Of a stretch of 64,000 nucleotides of DNA, positions 1-8,849 are shown piece by piece. A program made the position numbers and the translations under genes. The DNA is taken from positions 527,982-591,981 of the forward strand of contig NZ_PCOZ01000001.1 in assembly GCF_002979555.1 (NCBI RefSeq), in the 5' to 3' direction. The first letter of the stretch is position 1; every line of letters starts with the position of its first letter. Below the pieces are notes generated by a model. That model did not search any database, was not told the origin of the DNA, and saw only the letters and a program-made list of their open reading frames with translations. The DNA comes from Pseudomonas sp. MYb60 (GTDB lineage: Bacteria; Pseudomonadota; Gammaproteobacteria; Pseudomonadales; Pseudomonadaceae).

Positions 1-906
1 GTATTTCGGCGCGCGGATCTGCACGTAGTTCCACGGCGATGGAGCGTGTGGCTGGGCGGCGAGGTCGTTGGCCAACAGGCTTTTGCCACTGCGGCTGCGT
101 TGCGGGCCGATCGCCCAGTTGCTGGAGGTGGTCACTGCCAGCGCGTTGAGGCTGCTCAACTGCTGGCTCACCGCGTCCAGCCCGGCGAGGCCGGTGATCT
201 GGCTCAGGTTCACACCCTTGAGCTTGTCGGCTTCACCCAGCGGGATCGCTTCATCCGGCGCGCTCGGGGTGAGCCAGGCCAGTTTGTCGACGCCGACTTT
301 CTGCGCCAGCACCAGGGAGGCGATTTCTTCCTGCAGGTTGGCCGATTCGCTGAAATTCAGCAGGCAGAACAGCAGCGCCGAGTCCTCCGGCTTCCAGTAC
401 TCGGGCTTGTAGCCGGTCTGGGCCAGGTCTGCCGGCAGTTTGTCGTGGTAGCGGAACAGGTAGGCGTTGACGCCGCGCGCATACACTTCAAAGAAGCGCT
501 TGAGGCGCGGGCTTGACGCGTTGTACAGCTCGGCGGCGCTTTTTTTCAGGTTGACCGCGCGCATGAAACGGTCGACATCGAGCACGTCGGCGCCCGACAT
601 TTCCGCCAGCCGGCCCTGGGCCAGCAGACGCAGGGTGACCATTTGGGTGATGCGGTCACTGGCGTGCACATAACCGAGGCTGAACAGGGCGTCGTGGAAC
701 GTGTTGCTTTCGATCAGCGGCATGCCCTGGGCATTGCGGCGCACGGAAACATTCTGCGCCAGGCCCTTGAGCGGCTGCACGCCGGCAACGGGAGGCAGGG
801 TGTCCTGGGTGCTCTGGAGCTGGCAACCGGCCAGGCTCAACGCACTGGCCACTGCCGCGGCAACGCCGAACCGGGGAAGAAAATGTGAAAGGGCTGGCGA
901 GGCCAT
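1..906 (-). CDS. quiP: Acyl-homoserine-lactone acylase QuiP (partial, 3' end outside window)
   Basis: Ntn-hydrolase of the penicillin acylase family that cleaves the acyl chain from acyl-homoserine lactones; acts in the periplasm or on the envelope. About 302 N-terminal residues are present and the gene runs off the left edge. The start ([10 protein letters not shown]) is followed by a lipobox-like LAGC ending at Cys28. A conserved block around residues 55-250 ([20 protein letters not shown]) matches what I recall of P. aeruginosa QuiP. The mature beta-subunit start is S261-S262-N-W, with Ser261 the likely autoproteolytic nucleophile by its spacing to Trp264. The ATG at 906 is preceded by a purine-rich stretch. 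The alpha/beta processing is known of the family; the substrate is inferred. Confidence 0.88.
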   Translation of the reverse strand, partial: MASPALSHFLPRFGVAAAVASALSLAGCQLQSTQDTLPPVAGVQPLKGLAQNVSVRRNAQGMPLIESNTFHDALFSLGYVHASDRITQMVTLRLLAQGRLAEMSGADVLDVDRFMRAVNLKKSAAELYNASSPRLKRFFEVYARGVNAYLFRYHDKLPADLAQTGYKPEYWKPEDSALLFCLLNFSESANLQEEIASLVLAQKVGVDKLAWLTPSAPDEAIPLGEADKLKGVNLSQITGLAGLDAVSQQLSSLNALAVTTSSNWAIGPQRSRSGKSLLANDLAAQPHAPSPWNYVQIRAPKY

Positions 907-1023
907 GGCAAAGCTCCTGCGGGGGGTAGCGTCAGTAAAGGCGCTACGTTAGTGAGCGCGGCGAAACGACGCAAGCGGGAGTTTTTGGATAAGCATGAGA
1001 ACTTGAGACTTGCGCAGATAAAT

Positions 1024-1100
1024 GTAGGAGCGGGCTGGCCCGCGATAGCGGCGTGTCAGTCAACGCATGGGGTTCTGAACCACCGCTAGCCCGCTCCCAC
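1024..1100. repeat. REP doublet (REPIN-like inverted pair)
   Basis: Two imperfect palindromic units in inverted orientation: GTAGGAGCGGGCTGGCCCGC at 1024-1043 and the near-complement CCGCTAGCCCGCTCCCAC at 1083-1100. The arrangement is the REPIN type common between Pseudomonas genes. A small hairpin (TAGACCC / GGGTCTA, 1104-1121) follows and may end transcription of the GST remnant. Confidence 0.75.
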
Positions 1101-1124
1101 CTTTAGACCCCAAAGGGTCTAGGT

Positions 1125-1457
1125 TCAGGATGTTGGCGGGTTCACTTTCTGCACCAGCTCATACGCCCGCACGGTCGCTGGACGTTCCTTGATGCTGTTG
1201 AACCAGCGATGCACGTGTGGGAAATCTTCCAGGCGCTGGCTCTGCCACTTGTGGGAAACGATCCATGGGTAGATCGCCATGTCGGCAATGCTGAAGGCCT
1301 CACCGGCAACGAACGGTCGGTCCGCCAGGCGTCGGTCCAGCACGCCGTAAAGCCGCGCGGTCTCCTCCACATAACGCTTGATCGCATACGGGATTTTCTC
1401 CGGTGCGAACTGGCTGAAGTGATGATTCTGCCCGGCCATTGGGCCTAAACCGCCCAT
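1125..1457 (-). pseudogene. C-terminal remnant of a YfcG/YghU-type glutathione S-transferase
   Basis: The 110 residues match only the all-helical C-terminal domain of Nu-class GSTs: it opens with MGGLGPMAGQNHHF, then IPYAIKRYVEETARLYGVLD, FVAGEAFSIADMAIYPWI, and ends at a normal stop. Full proteins are about 210-280 residues, so the N-terminal thioredoxin-fold glutathione-binding half is gone. Reading upstream in frame from the ATG reaches a TGA within about a dozen codons with no thioredoxin-like sequence, and the stop of the iron ABC ATPase gene lies only 66 bases away. A 5' deletion joined to the ABC operon is the simplest reading. It may still be co-transcribed, but glutathione catalysis is unlikely. 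Confidence 0.72.
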
Positions 1458-1522
1458 AGGTATAGGTGACGTTCGGGGCGCGAAAATTCAATCAACTATT
1501 TAGGCATAGCCTTAGCAGCGAA

Positions 1523-2308
1523 CTACACGGCGCCATCCACCAGCACCTGCAACGACTGCTGCGAACAGCGCTCGATGCGCACCTGCACCCCATAGACCTC
1601 GGCGAACAGCGTCGGGTCGAGCACCTCATCTGCTGCGCCGCTGGCGTACAGGCGTCCCTGGCGCAGCACTGCAATATGGTCAGCGAAGCGCGCGGCCAGG
1701 TTGATGTCGTGCAGGACCACCACGGCGATCAATTGGTGTTCGCGCACCAGGCTGCGGACGCAGTCCATGACCTTGAGCTGGTAGTTGAGGTCGAGGGCAC
1801 TGGTGGGCTCATCCAGCAGCATCACTTGCGGACGACGGGCGATGAGTTGGGCCAGGCTGACCAGTTGGCGCTGGCCGCCCGACAAGGTGCTCAACAGCTG
1901 GTCGGCGAGGTGGGCAATGCCGATGCGTTGCAACGCGCCAAAGGCTTCACGCAGGCACGCATCGCTGGACATTGGAATGCCGTCCACATTGGCCACGCGC
2001 AAGGCGGCGATCACGCTTTCCATCACGCTCAGGCTCAGGCCCGGTGGCAGGTTTTGCGGCATGTAGGTGACGCGCCGCGCGCGGTCGGGCACGGACATGG
2101 CTGACAGCTCAAGGTCGCCAAGTCTTACTACGCCGTGCATCTTTTCCAACCCGGCCACGGCGCGCAGCAAGGTGGACTTGCCGGCGCCGTTCGGGCCGAT
2201 CAGCGCGGTGAGGCTGCCGTGGGGCAGGGTGGGCAGGCTCAGGTCATGCACAATCTGGCGACGCCCATAACTCACATGGGCGTTGAGGATGCTCAACCCT
2301 TCACTCAT
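1523..2308 (-). CDS. Iron-siderophore/heme-type ABC transporter ATP-binding protein
   Basis: ATPase subunit (261 aa) of a FecCDE/BtuCD-type importer; drives uptake of an iron chelate or related cofactor across the inner membrane. Walker A GPNGAGKST lies at residues 38-46, the ABC signature LSGGQRQLVSLAQL in the middle, Walker B MLLDEPTSALD after it, and the switch His in VVLHDINLAARFAD. The length is usual. It is the last intact gene of a three-gene minus-strand operon; its ATG overlaps the stop of the permease gene by four bases, so the two are translationally coupled. The exact substrate cannot be read from sequence. Confidence 0.9.
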   Translation of the reverse strand: MSEGLSILNAHVSYGRRQIVHDLSLPTLPHGSLTALIGPNGAGKSTLLRAVAGLEKMHGVVRLGDLELSAMSVPDRARRVTYMPQNLPPGLSLSVMESVIAALRVANVDGIPMSSDACLREAFGALQRIGIAHLADQLLSTLSGGQRQLVSLAQLIARRPQVMLLDEPTSALDLNYQLKVMDCVRSLVREHQLIAVVVLHDINLAARFADHIAVLRQGRLYASGAADEVLDPTLFAEVYGVQVRIERCSQQSLQVLVDGAV

Positions 2309-3363
2309 GACTGCCTCCCACGTTTGAACACCAGCACGACAAAGATCGGCACGCCCACCAGCGCGGTGACGATGCCCACCGGCACGATCACGCCGGGCAT
2401 GATCAGCTTGCTGGCAATCGACGACAGCGACAGCAGCAAGGCGCCGGTCAAGGCGCTGGCCGGCAGCAGGAAGCGCTGGTCTTCGCCGACCAGAATCCGC
2501 GCGATATGCGGACCCACCAGGCCGATGAAACCGATCGTGCCGACAAAGGCCACGGCGGTGGCGGACAGCAAGCTGATGCGCAGCAGCGAGAAAAACCGCA
2601 GGCGCTTCACGTCCACGCCAAAGCTTTGCGCGCGGTCTTCACCCATGCGCAGCAACGTCAGGCGCGGGGCGGCGGTGAAGGAAAACGGCAGCACTGTTGC
2701 GACCACCAGAGCCAGGATACCGAGCTTGTCCCAGTTGGCCCGGGTCACACTGCCCAGGGTCCAGAACACCAGTTGTTGCAACACGTCTTCGGTGGCGACC
2801 AGTTGCAGGAGCGCCACCACGGCGTTGCAGCTGAATACCAGGGCGATGCCGAACAGCACCAGGCTTTCGACGCCGGCGCCGCGCAGGCGTGACATGGCTT
2901 GCAGCAAAAATACCGAGGCCGCCGCGAAGATAAAGGCTGACAGGGAGATCGCCGTATTGGCCGACAGCCACGTCGTGGTCACCGGAAACACAATCACCAG
3001 GGACGCGCCCAATGCCGCCGCCGACGACACCCCGAGCGTAAATGGGCTGGCCAGCGGGTTGTTCAGGATCGCCTGCATCTCTGCGCCGGCCAGTGACAGC
3101 GCACAGCCCACCAGCACGGCCATCAGCGCGTAGGGCAGGCGCACGTTCCAGACGATCACCTGGTCGGTGGCGCTCAAATGGGACGGGTGCAGGATGCCAT
3201 CGAGCAAGGCCAGCAGGCCCATGCCCGACGGGCCGCTGGCCAGGTCGACGAGGATTGCGCAGACCAGTGCGCTGCCGAGCAGCCCCAGCAGCCAGGCACG
3301 CCTTGCCAGCAGTCGGCGATAGCCATGGGTCGCGCTGGCGAGGTCGAGGGTTTGAGTGGTCAT
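2305..3363 (-). CDS. FecCD-family ABC transporter permease
   Basis: Inner-membrane permease of the BtuC/FecCD family (352 aa from the chosen start), with about ten hydrophobic segments. Family blocks include VRLPYALMAVLVGCALSLAG near the N-terminus, NNPLASPFTLGVSSAAALGA, and the coupling region GFIGLVGPHIARILVG toward the C-terminus. The ATG at 3363 (MTTQTLDLAS) is preferred over the longer reading from 3399, because homologues begin close to the first membrane segment and a GGGAA lies upstream. It sits between the binding-protein and ATPase genes, which gives a complete importer. There is no TonB-dependent receptor gene next to it. Confidence 0.9.
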   Translation of the reverse strand: MTTQTLDLASATHGYRRLLARRAWLLGLLGSALVCAILVDLASGPSGMGLLALLDGILHPSHLSATDQVIVWNVRLPYALMAVLVGCALSLAGAEMQAILNNPLASPFTLGVSSAAALGASLVIVFPVTTTWLSANTAISLSAFIFAAASVFLLQAMSRLRGAGVESLVLFGIALVFSCNAVVALLQLVATEDVLQQLVFWTLGSVTRANWDKLGILALVVATVLPFSFTAAPRLTLLRMGEDRAQSFGVDVKRLRFFSLLRISLLSATAVAFVGTIGFIGLVGPHIARILVGEDQRFLLPASALTGALLLSLSSIASKLIMPGVIVPVGIVTALVGVPIFVVLVFKRGRQS

Positions 3364-3438
3364 GTGTTTCCCACAATCTTGAAGGCGAAGAGGATCCAAA
3401 GGTAAAAGCTGGCTGGATTTCCTACAGGGCGATAAACC

Positions 3439-4554
3439 TTACTTGGGCGTGCTGTCGACCCAATAGGCGCCCTGCAATGGCATCCCCAGGAATTGCGCGT
3501 TGATTTGCTCCACGGTGGCCTGCGGGTCCACGTTGGCGAACAGCTGCGGGTGCACCCATTTGGCCAGTGCTTCAATCGCCAGCAGGTTGTAGGGCGAGTT
3601 GTAGAAATCGTGCCAGAGACCGTGGGCATTGCCCTCACGGATTGCACGAAGGTTGGCGAATTCCGGCCGCGCCAGCACGCGTTCCAGTGCCGCGTGGGCT
3701 TCGTCGTTGCCAACGCCGGCGCCCAGGATCAGCCCTGGTTGGCGGTTGCCGGTGGCGACGTACACATCCGGGTCGGCCTTGAGGGCAAACTCCACGCTGA
3801 TATCCCCCAGCGCGCCCGGGACCACGCCGGCCGCAATATTGCGCCCGCCCACCAGTGCAATCAGCTCGCCCATGCCGCTTTTGCCGGTGGTATGGCCTGG
3901 GGCCTGCCAAACGCCGGCCAACAGTTCGAGAAACACGCTCGGGCGTTCGCCAGCGGGCAGGCGGGCGACCGCGTCGGTGATGACGTTGATGTGTTGGTCA
4001 TAAAAGTCCAGGAACGCCTTGGCCTGGGATTCCCGGCCGAGGGCCTTGCCCAGCGCGGTCAGGCTGGTGTGGGTACCTTCAAGGGGGTTGATGCGAAAAT
4101 CGACAAACACCACCGGGATGCCCGCCTTGGCCAGTACATCGGCCACCGGGCTGTGTTCGGTGGGGCCGTGCCCGGAGATGCTGAACACCGCTAGGTCTGG
4201 TTTGAGCGAGAGGATTTCCTCGGCGCTGACGCTTTGTTCCGACGCCTGCCCGATCAACGGGATGTCTTTCACCGTGGGAAATTTCGCCACGTAGGCGTTG
4301 TAGGTGTGCTGGTCCAGCAGGCGCAAATCGTTCTGCCAGCCGACGATGCGCTTGAACGGCGCGTCCTTGTCCAGCAAGGCAAATGCCGAGACCAGCCGGC
4401 CTTCGCCAAGCACCACGCGCTGCACGTTGTCGGGCACTTCGACGGTGCGGCCCAGGACATCGGTGACCTGCTGGGCCGCAGCAGTGTCCACGTGGCCCAG
4501 CGCCAATGCGCCGAACAGCACGCCGAGCTTGAGCAGGTGACGGGGTTTGAACAT
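3439..4554 (-). CDS. Periplasmic substrate-binding protein of the iron-type ABC importer
   Basis: Class III (cluster A-II type) binding protein that captures the iron chelate in the periplasm. The 371-residue protein starts MFKPRHLLKLG with a typical signal peptide ending near AAAQQ, then VTDVLGRTVEVPDNVQRVV, the hallmark N-terminus of FecB/BtuF-like proteins; ADPDVYVATG and a C-terminal LAIEALAKWVHP follow. The ATG at 4554 is chosen because GGAGT sits seven bases upstream; a longer GTG start at 4563 would overlap that ribosome site. First gene of the operon, with a Fur-like box 17-35 bases upstream and a two-component system divergent to it. Confidence 0.87.
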   Translation of the reverse strand: MFKPRHLLKLGVLFGALALGHVDTAAAQQVTDVLGRTVEVPDNVQRVVLGEGRLVSAFALLDKDAPFKRIVGWQNDLRLLDQHTYNAYVAKFPTVKDIPLIGQASEQSVSAEEILSLKPDLAVFSISGHGPTEHSPVADVLAKAGIPVVFVDFRINPLEGTHTSLTALGKALGRESQAKAFLDFYDQHINVITDAVARLPAGERPSVFLELLAGVWQAPGHTTGKSGMGELIALVGGRNIAAGVVPGALGDISVEFALKADPDVYVATGNRQPGLILGAGVGNDEAHAALERVLARPEFANLRAIREGNAHGLWHDFYNSPYNLLAIEALAKWVHPQLFANVDPQATVEQINAQFLGMPLQGAYWVDSTPK

Positions 4555-4570
4555 GGCAGGCACTCCAGTT

Positions 4571-4589
4571 GATCATGACTCTCATTTGG
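4571..4589 (-). promoter_or_regulatory. Candidate Fur box before the iron-type ABC operon
   Basis: The 19 bases GATCATGACTCTCATTTGG match the Fur consensus GATAATGATAATCATTATC at 12 of 19 positions, including both GAT/ATGA and TCATT cores. It lies just upstream of the binding-protein start in the divergent promoter region, where iron repression would be expected. The match is moderate and was scored by eye. Confidence 0.5.
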
Positions 4590-4746
4590 ACGGGCTAGTC
4601 TAAAGAGCGACATCGCCGGCAATGCCCTGGTTTTGTATCGCCGCTGCGTGATTATGGTTTCCCACAACATTCCATTACATTTGCGTGCAGCGCCGGCTGA
4701 TTTTTCGGCTATTTCCTGCGTTCTACCGTTTTTGGATTGACTGCCC

Positions 4747-5457
4747 ATGGCCACGCAAGACCACCTGCTGATCGTTGATGACGACCCGCAAATCCGCCAA
4801 TTGCTCGGCGAGTACTTGAGCGACGCCGGTTTCCAGGTGTCCACCGCCGCGGATGGCAAGGAGATGCGCCGGCGCCTGGAAATGAATGTCATCGACCTGA
4901 TCGTGCTGGACGTGATGCTGCCCGGCGAGGATGGCCTGAGCCTGTGTCGCGAGTTACGGGTGAACGCCACGACCCCGGTGGTGATGCTGACCGCAAAGGG
5001 CTCGCTGATCGACCGTATCGTCGGCCTGGAGATGGGCGCCGACGATTACCTGCCCAAACCGTTCGACCCCCGTGAATTGCTGGTACGGATCAAGGCGGTG
5101 CTGCGCCGGGTGCAGAGTTTTCCCGACCGGGCACGTTTGGACGAGGCACCGAGCATTGGGTTTGCCGGCTGGCAACTCGACACCCGCGCGCGGCAATTGC
5201 TTTCGCCCCAGGGCGTGGTGGTGAGCCTGGGCAACTCGGATTACCGCGTGCTGCGCCTGCTGTTGCAGCACCCCAACCGACCGCTGAGCCGCGACTTTCT
5301 GCTCAACCACGTATTCGACAAGGACAGCACGCCGTTCGACCGCTCCATCGACGTCTGCGTCAGCCGCTTGCGCTCGCAATTGCCGGCGGGGCTGATCAAG
5401 ACCGTGCGTAACGAGGGTTACATGCTCACTGCCGATGACGTGGTGCTGCACTCGTGA
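4747..5457 (+). CDS. OmpR-family response regulator
   Basis: DNA-binding response regulator (236 aa). The receiver domain spans residues 1-120 with the acidic pocket at Asp11-13, phosphoacceptor Asp55 in VLDVMLPGEDG, and Lys in LPKPFDPREL. The C-terminal winged helix includes LGNSDYRVLRLLLQHPNRPLSRDFLL and SIDVCVSRLRSQL. It starts 192 bases from the iron-type importer operon and diverges from it, and overlaps the sensor kinase gene by four bases. It may control that importer, but the sequence only shows proximity. Confidence 0.92.
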   Translation: MATQDHLLIVDDDPQIRQLLGEYLSDAGFQVSTAADGKEMRRRLEMNVIDLIVLDVMLPGEDGLSLCRELRVNATTPVVMLTAKGSLIDRIVGLEMGADDYLPKPFDPRELLVRIKAVLRRVQSFPDRARLDEAPSIGFAGWQLDTRARQLLSPQGVVVSLGNSDYRVLRLLLQHPNRPLSRDFLLNHVFDKDSTPFDRSIDVCVSRLRSQLPAGLIKTVRNEGYMLTADDVVLHS

Positions 5458-6839
5458 GAATACTGCCGCGTTCGCTGTTCGGGCGGCTGGTGTTGATCCT
5501 GGTCAGCGGCATGCTCGCCGCGCAGGCCCTGACCAGCAGCGTGTGGTACGACCGGCGCCACGGCCAGGTGCTGGAGATCCCCGCGCGGCTGATCGCCACG
5601 CGCCTGGCGGACGTGGTACGCCTGGTACACAGCGACCCGGCCCGGGCCGAGTTGCTGATCACGATGCTCGACGCGCCGGACTTTCGCCTGACCCTGAGCG
5701 ACCAGGCCAGCAGCGTGCCCAGCAGCCTGCGCGACAGTGACCGGCCTACCGAGCGATTGATCAACCAGGTGCTGTCGGAGAAAACCGGTTACTCCCAGAC
5801 CCTGCAGCTGTTGCGCCTGGCCGTGGTGGATGGCGAAGGGCAGGCTGCCGGGCTTTCGACCTTGCTGGGCTCCAAGCCGGTGGTCGGACAATTCCTCATT
5901 GATCTGCGCCTGCCGGACGGGCGCTGGTTGCAGGTGAATGCCAGCGAAGCACAGGGCTGGACCAGCACGTCGCCGCTGGATGTGCTGTTTGACTATGTCA
6001 TGCGTATTTATCTGCTCAGGGTGCTGGTGCTCGTGGTGATCGCGCTGGTGGCGGTGCGCTTGGCGATTCGTCCGCTCAAGGCCTTGGCTGAAGCGGCCGA
6101 AGCGCTGGGCCGGAATATCCAGCGCCCACCGCTGTCGGAGGACGGTCCTACCGAGGTCCGTCGCGCCGCCCAGGCATTCAACGCCATGCAACAGCGGTTG
6201 ATCGCCAATATCGCCGAACGCACGCGTTTTCTCGCGGCAATTTCCCACGACTTGCGCTCACCCATCACACGCTTGCGCCTGCGCACCGAGATGCTCGATG
6301 ACACGCGTACACGTGAGCGTTTTCGCAGCGATCTGGAAGAGATGGAACACATGGTGTCCAGCACCCTGGATTTTGTCAGCAGTGGCGAGATCAACGAGGC
6401 CCGGCAGAATATCGACATCAACGCGTTGCTCCAGAGCTTGCAGGCAGACCTGCAGGACGTAGGGGAAACGGTGATGATTGAGGGGCGGGCAACGCAGCCC
6501 TTGCCGGGGTATGCCCGCAGTCTTAAACGCTGCGTGCAGAACCTGCTGGAAAACGCGGTGCGTTATGGCCGTGAGGTGGTGATGCAGGTGGAGGATCATG
6601 TCGATTGCCTGAGAATCGTCATCAGCGACCGTGGGCCAGGGATTCCCCAGGAACACCTAGAGCAGGTGCTGGAACCGTTTTATCGGGTGGAAGGTTCACG
6701 CAATGCCGAGACCGGCGGGTATGGCTTGGGTTTGAGCATCGCTCACACCATTGCCAGGGCGCATGACGGGCAGTTGAGTGTGCGTAATCGGGAAGGCGGG
6801 GGGCTTGAAGTGGAGCTGCGATTTCAACGCAAATCCTGA
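5454..6839 (+). CDS. EnvZ-type sensor histidine kinase
   Basis: Membrane sensor kinase (461 aa) paired with the preceding regulator. It has a first membrane segment (residues 10-28), a periplasmic region of roughly 150 residues, a second segment near 185-205 (LLRVLVLVVIALVAVRLAI), then a HAMP linker. The dimerisation domain carries His265 in AISHDLRSPITRLRLR, and the ATPase domain has NLLENAVRYG (N box), DRGPGIPQEHLEQ (G1) and GGYGLGLSI (G2). The start is a GTG within the stop of the upstream gene (GTGA overlap), so expression is coupled. The signal is unknown. Confidence 0.9.
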   Translation: MRILPRSLFGRLVLILVSGMLAAQALTSSVWYDRRHGQVLEIPARLIATRLADVVRLVHSDPARAELLITMLDAPDFRLTLSDQASSVPSSLRDSDRPTERLINQVLSEKTGYSQTLQLLRLAVVDGEGQAAGLSTLLGSKPVVGQFLIDLRLPDGRWLQVNASEAQGWTSTSPLDVLFDYVMRIYLLRVLVLVVIALVAVRLAIRPLKALAEAAEALGRNIQRPPLSEDGPTEVRRAAQAFNAMQQRLIANIAERTRFLAAISHDLRSPITRLRLRTEMLDDTRTRERFRSDLEEMEHMVSSTLDFVSSGEINEARQNIDINALLQSLQADLQDVGETVMIEGRATQPLPGYARSLKRCVQNLLENAVRYGREVVMQVEDHVDCLRIVISDRGPGIPQEHLEQVLEPFYRVEGSRNAETGGYGLGLSIAHTIARAHDGQLSVRNREGGGLEVELRFQRKS

Positions 6840-6858
6840 ATGTGAGGTGCACTTTGAA

Positions 6859-6948
6859 TGTGGGAGTGTGCTTGCCCGCGAATACTGAGTGTCAGCCACT
6901 GGATAAGTGGCTGATACACCGCCTTCGCGAGCAAGCTCGCTCCTACAC
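6859..6948. repeat. REP doublet
   Basis: Inverted pair: TGTGGGAGTGTGCTTGCCCG on the left and GCGAGCAAGCTCGCTCCTAC on the right, with an internal short hairpin (GTCAGCCACT / AGTGGCTGAT) between them. The right arm has the GAGCAAGCTCGC core of the second REP type seen in this window. It fills the gap between the convergent kinase and SEC-C genes. Confidence 0.7.
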
Positions 6949-6981
6949 CAGCCTGCTCACAACTGGATCTTCAGCGTGGCA

Positions 6982-7182
6982 TCAGGCCCCGTGGCACTTC
7001 TTGAATTTCTTTGCGCTGCCGCATGGGCATGGGTCGTTGCGGCCTACGTCCTTCAACGCATTGCGCACCGGCTCCTGATGAGCGTGGCCGCAGTTCGGGC
7101 CGTGGACATGGCCGTGGTCGTGATCATGGTGATCGTGATCGTGGTTGCAGTCAGGACCATGGACATGGGGTTGCTGAGTCAT
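6982..7182 (-). CDS. Small His/Asp-rich SEC-C metal-binding protein
   Basis: A 66-residue soluble protein in two parts. Residues 5-36 are a His/Asp run with two copies of HVHGPDC/HVHGPNC flanking [12 protein letters not shown]; residues 48-66 are a SEC-C motif ([18 protein letters not shown]), which binds zinc in SecA and in many small proteins. It probably binds or buffers a divalent metal such as zinc or nickel in the cytoplasm; that role is inference. Its start overlaps the stop of the LEA14-like gene by four bases, so the two are translated together. The SEC-C block resembles the C-terminus of the YchJ-type protein encoded just upstream. Confidence 0.85.
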   Translation of the reverse strand: MTQQPHVHGPDCNHDHDHHDHDHGHVHGPNCGHAHQEPVRNALKDVGRNDPCPCGSAKKFKKCHGA

Positions 7183-7661
7183 CGATGTTGCTCCGGAATA
7201 AAATCGCCGGGGATTATCTCGCCATTGTGGGCGACCTGCACGTCATAACCGATGAATAATCCGGTTTTGAGCTCACCTTCGAGGCGATACGGCACAGGCC
7301 GGTCGGGATTTTTCAGCAGGCGCACCACATCGCGTATCTGCGGCCAGAGGTTGGTACGTACCGAAATCCGGAAAAACGCATGCCCGTGTGGCGGCACGGT
7401 CAGCCATTCGTTGGACTCGCCCTCGGTGAGCACCAGCCTGTCGAGGGTGATCTTGTAGATCAGGCCACGCACCGTCAGGTCCGAATCGTCGCGGTTGTCG
7501 ACGCGAAAGAACAGCTTGAATTTCTGCTCGAGCATCTTGGCCCGTACCACTTCGACCTTGACCAGAGAGACGTGGGGCGGCGGCGAATCGTCCTCGAACC
7601 ACGACGCGCAACCGGTCAGGCCGAAGGTTAACGCCAGCATCAAGCTGTACATCCGGAGCAT
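7179..7661 (-). CDS. LEA14-like (LEA type 2) lipoprotein
   Basis: A 160-residue envelope protein with a lipoprotein signal ([11 protein letters not shown], Cys18) followed by an Asp/Pro-rich linker and one LEA14-type beta domain: [36 protein letters not shown] is the family core, where the DN-x-(N/D) turn is typical. LEA14-like domains in Gram-negative bacteria are small beta-sandwiches of unsettled function, linked by name to desiccation proteins of plants. It overlaps the SEC-C mini-gene by four bases and follows the YchJ-type gene after a 24-base gap, so all three may be one transcript. Confidence 0.78.
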   Translation of the reverse strand: MLRMYSLMLALTFGLTGCASWFEDDSPPPHVSLVKVEVVRAKMLEQKFKLFFRVDNRDDSDLTVRGLIYKITLDRLVLTEGESNEWLTVPPHGHAFFRISVRTNLWPQIRDVVRLLKNPDRPVPYRLEGELKTGLFIGYDVQVAHNGEIIPGDFIPEQHR

Positions 7662-7685
7662 GGCGTCTGTCCTGTGGGGTGGGGG

Positions 7686-8156
7686 TTATAGGTAGCTGGA
7701 ACAACACTTCTTGAATTTCTGCCCGCTGCCGCACAGGCACGCATCGTTGCGTCCAGCCTTCACCTCCACGGTCGGATCGATGAAGTACCAGCGCCCGTCA
7801 TTCTGTACGAAAGAAGACTGTTCGCGGTGGCTATGTTCGCCGGTGCTGTCATGCCAGCGGGCGGTAAACGTCACGAACGCGTGCTCCGGCTGGCCGCCGA
7901 ACACTTCGGAGCTTTCCACTTCCAGCCCCAGCCAGGTGCTCTGGGCGCTCCAGGCGCCGATGGCATCACGGTCCAGGCCAGCCTGTTGCGCGGGCAGGGT
8001 GGTCGTCACCAGGTAGTCGACCAGGCCCAGCACATAGGCGCTGTAGCGCGAGCGCATCAGCGCGGTGGCGCAGGGTGCCGGGTGGCCTGCGTGATAAGGG
8101 CCGCAGCAGGCATCCAGCAGGTTGCCACTGCCGCAGGGGCAAATGGATGTACTCAT
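7686..8156 (-). CDS. YchJ-family SEC-C protein (UPF0225)
   Basis: A 156-residue protein with an N-terminal SEC-C-like motif ([20 protein letters not shown]), a central YchJ NTF2-like domain ([51 protein letters not shown]), and a second C-terminal SEC-C motif ([17 protein letters not shown]). This double-zinc-motif layout is that of E. coli YchJ, of unknown function. The ATG at 8156 is chosen because it puts the CPCGSG motif near the N-terminus as in the family; the longer frame from 8240 overlaps the next gene. It starts four bases after the stop of the DUF6231 gene. Confidence 0.85.
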   Translation of the reverse strand: MSTSICPCGSGNLLDACCGPYHAGHPAPCATALMRSRYSAYVLGLVDYLVTTTLPAQQAGLDRDAIGAWSAQSTWLGLEVESSEVFGGQPEHAFVTFTARWHDSTGEHSHREQSSFVQNDGRWYFIDPTVEVKAGRNDACLCGSGQKFKKCCSSYL

Positions 8157-8160
8157 TGGG

Positions 8161-8658
8161 TTACCACCAATACTTGCCAAAATTTTCCGGGTTGGCCCAG
8201 AACCGGGCGTTGAGCCAGTCCGGTACCTGTTTATAGTCAAGCAGATCGTAGGTAAACAGCGTCAGCACCTGTCCATCGCGCTGGAAACGCTCGCCGGCCT
8301 GCAGGGCCAGGGAAAAGAAGTCGGTGTCTTTCCAGTCGCAGGCGCCCAGGTCCACGCAGACGGCAATGCGGCTGGCGTTGAGGTTGCGGATGCCGCCGAG
8401 CAGGGTCAGGCCTTGGGGTTTTGACAGGTGCTCCAGGCAATCGACCACCAGCGCCAGGTCGAAACGCTGCGCCGCCAGTTCTGCCGGCAGCGGCCCGGGA
8501 GGCGCAGCGCATACCTGGGTGTCGGGGTGCGCCGCCTGGAAAGCGTCCAGCGCCGGGAACTGGCTGGCGCCCAGCAACAGCAGGCGCTTGGGCCGGTGCA
8601 GGTCGAGCAGGGCGGCCAGGGCTTGCTGGGGGGTACGGTCGGAAATACCAGCGGTCAT
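8161..8658 (-). CDS. DUF6231-family protein, methyltransferase-like fold
   Basis: A 165-residue cytoplasmic protein conserved in Pseudomonas. [17 protein letters not shown] near residue 23 resembles the first strand and glycine loop of SAM-dependent methyltransferases, and [15 protein letters not shown] resembles motif post-I/II. The glycine-rich SAM loop is poor (LGAS, not GxGxG), so catalysis is doubtful. The C-terminus ends in an aromatic run ([13 protein letters not shown]). First gene of the minus-strand group with the YchJ and LEA14-like genes. I assign no function. Confidence 0.65.
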   Translation of the reverse strand: MTAGISDRTPQQALAALLDLHRPKRLLLLGASQFPALDAFQAAHPDTQVCAAPPGPLPAELAAQRFDLALVVDCLEHLSKPQGLTLLGGIRNLNASRIAVCVDLGACDWKDTDFFSLALQAGERFQRDGQVLTLFTYDLLDYKQVPDWLNARFWANPENFGKYWW

Positions 8659-8849
8659 CGGAGATCCTCACATCAGGACCGTAGAGACTAGCGCGGCTGA
8701 GCCTGCGGGCCTAGAGCGCACAATTGCGAAAAGCCAGCGTTCTTTGATCATCCCCAATGAATACGGGGGATCGGCGCAGTGGCGTAGATGAAAAGAGCCG
8801 TCTTTACTCCACCCATCGGCCCCTCGCCGATCCCCTCAGGAGAAATCAG

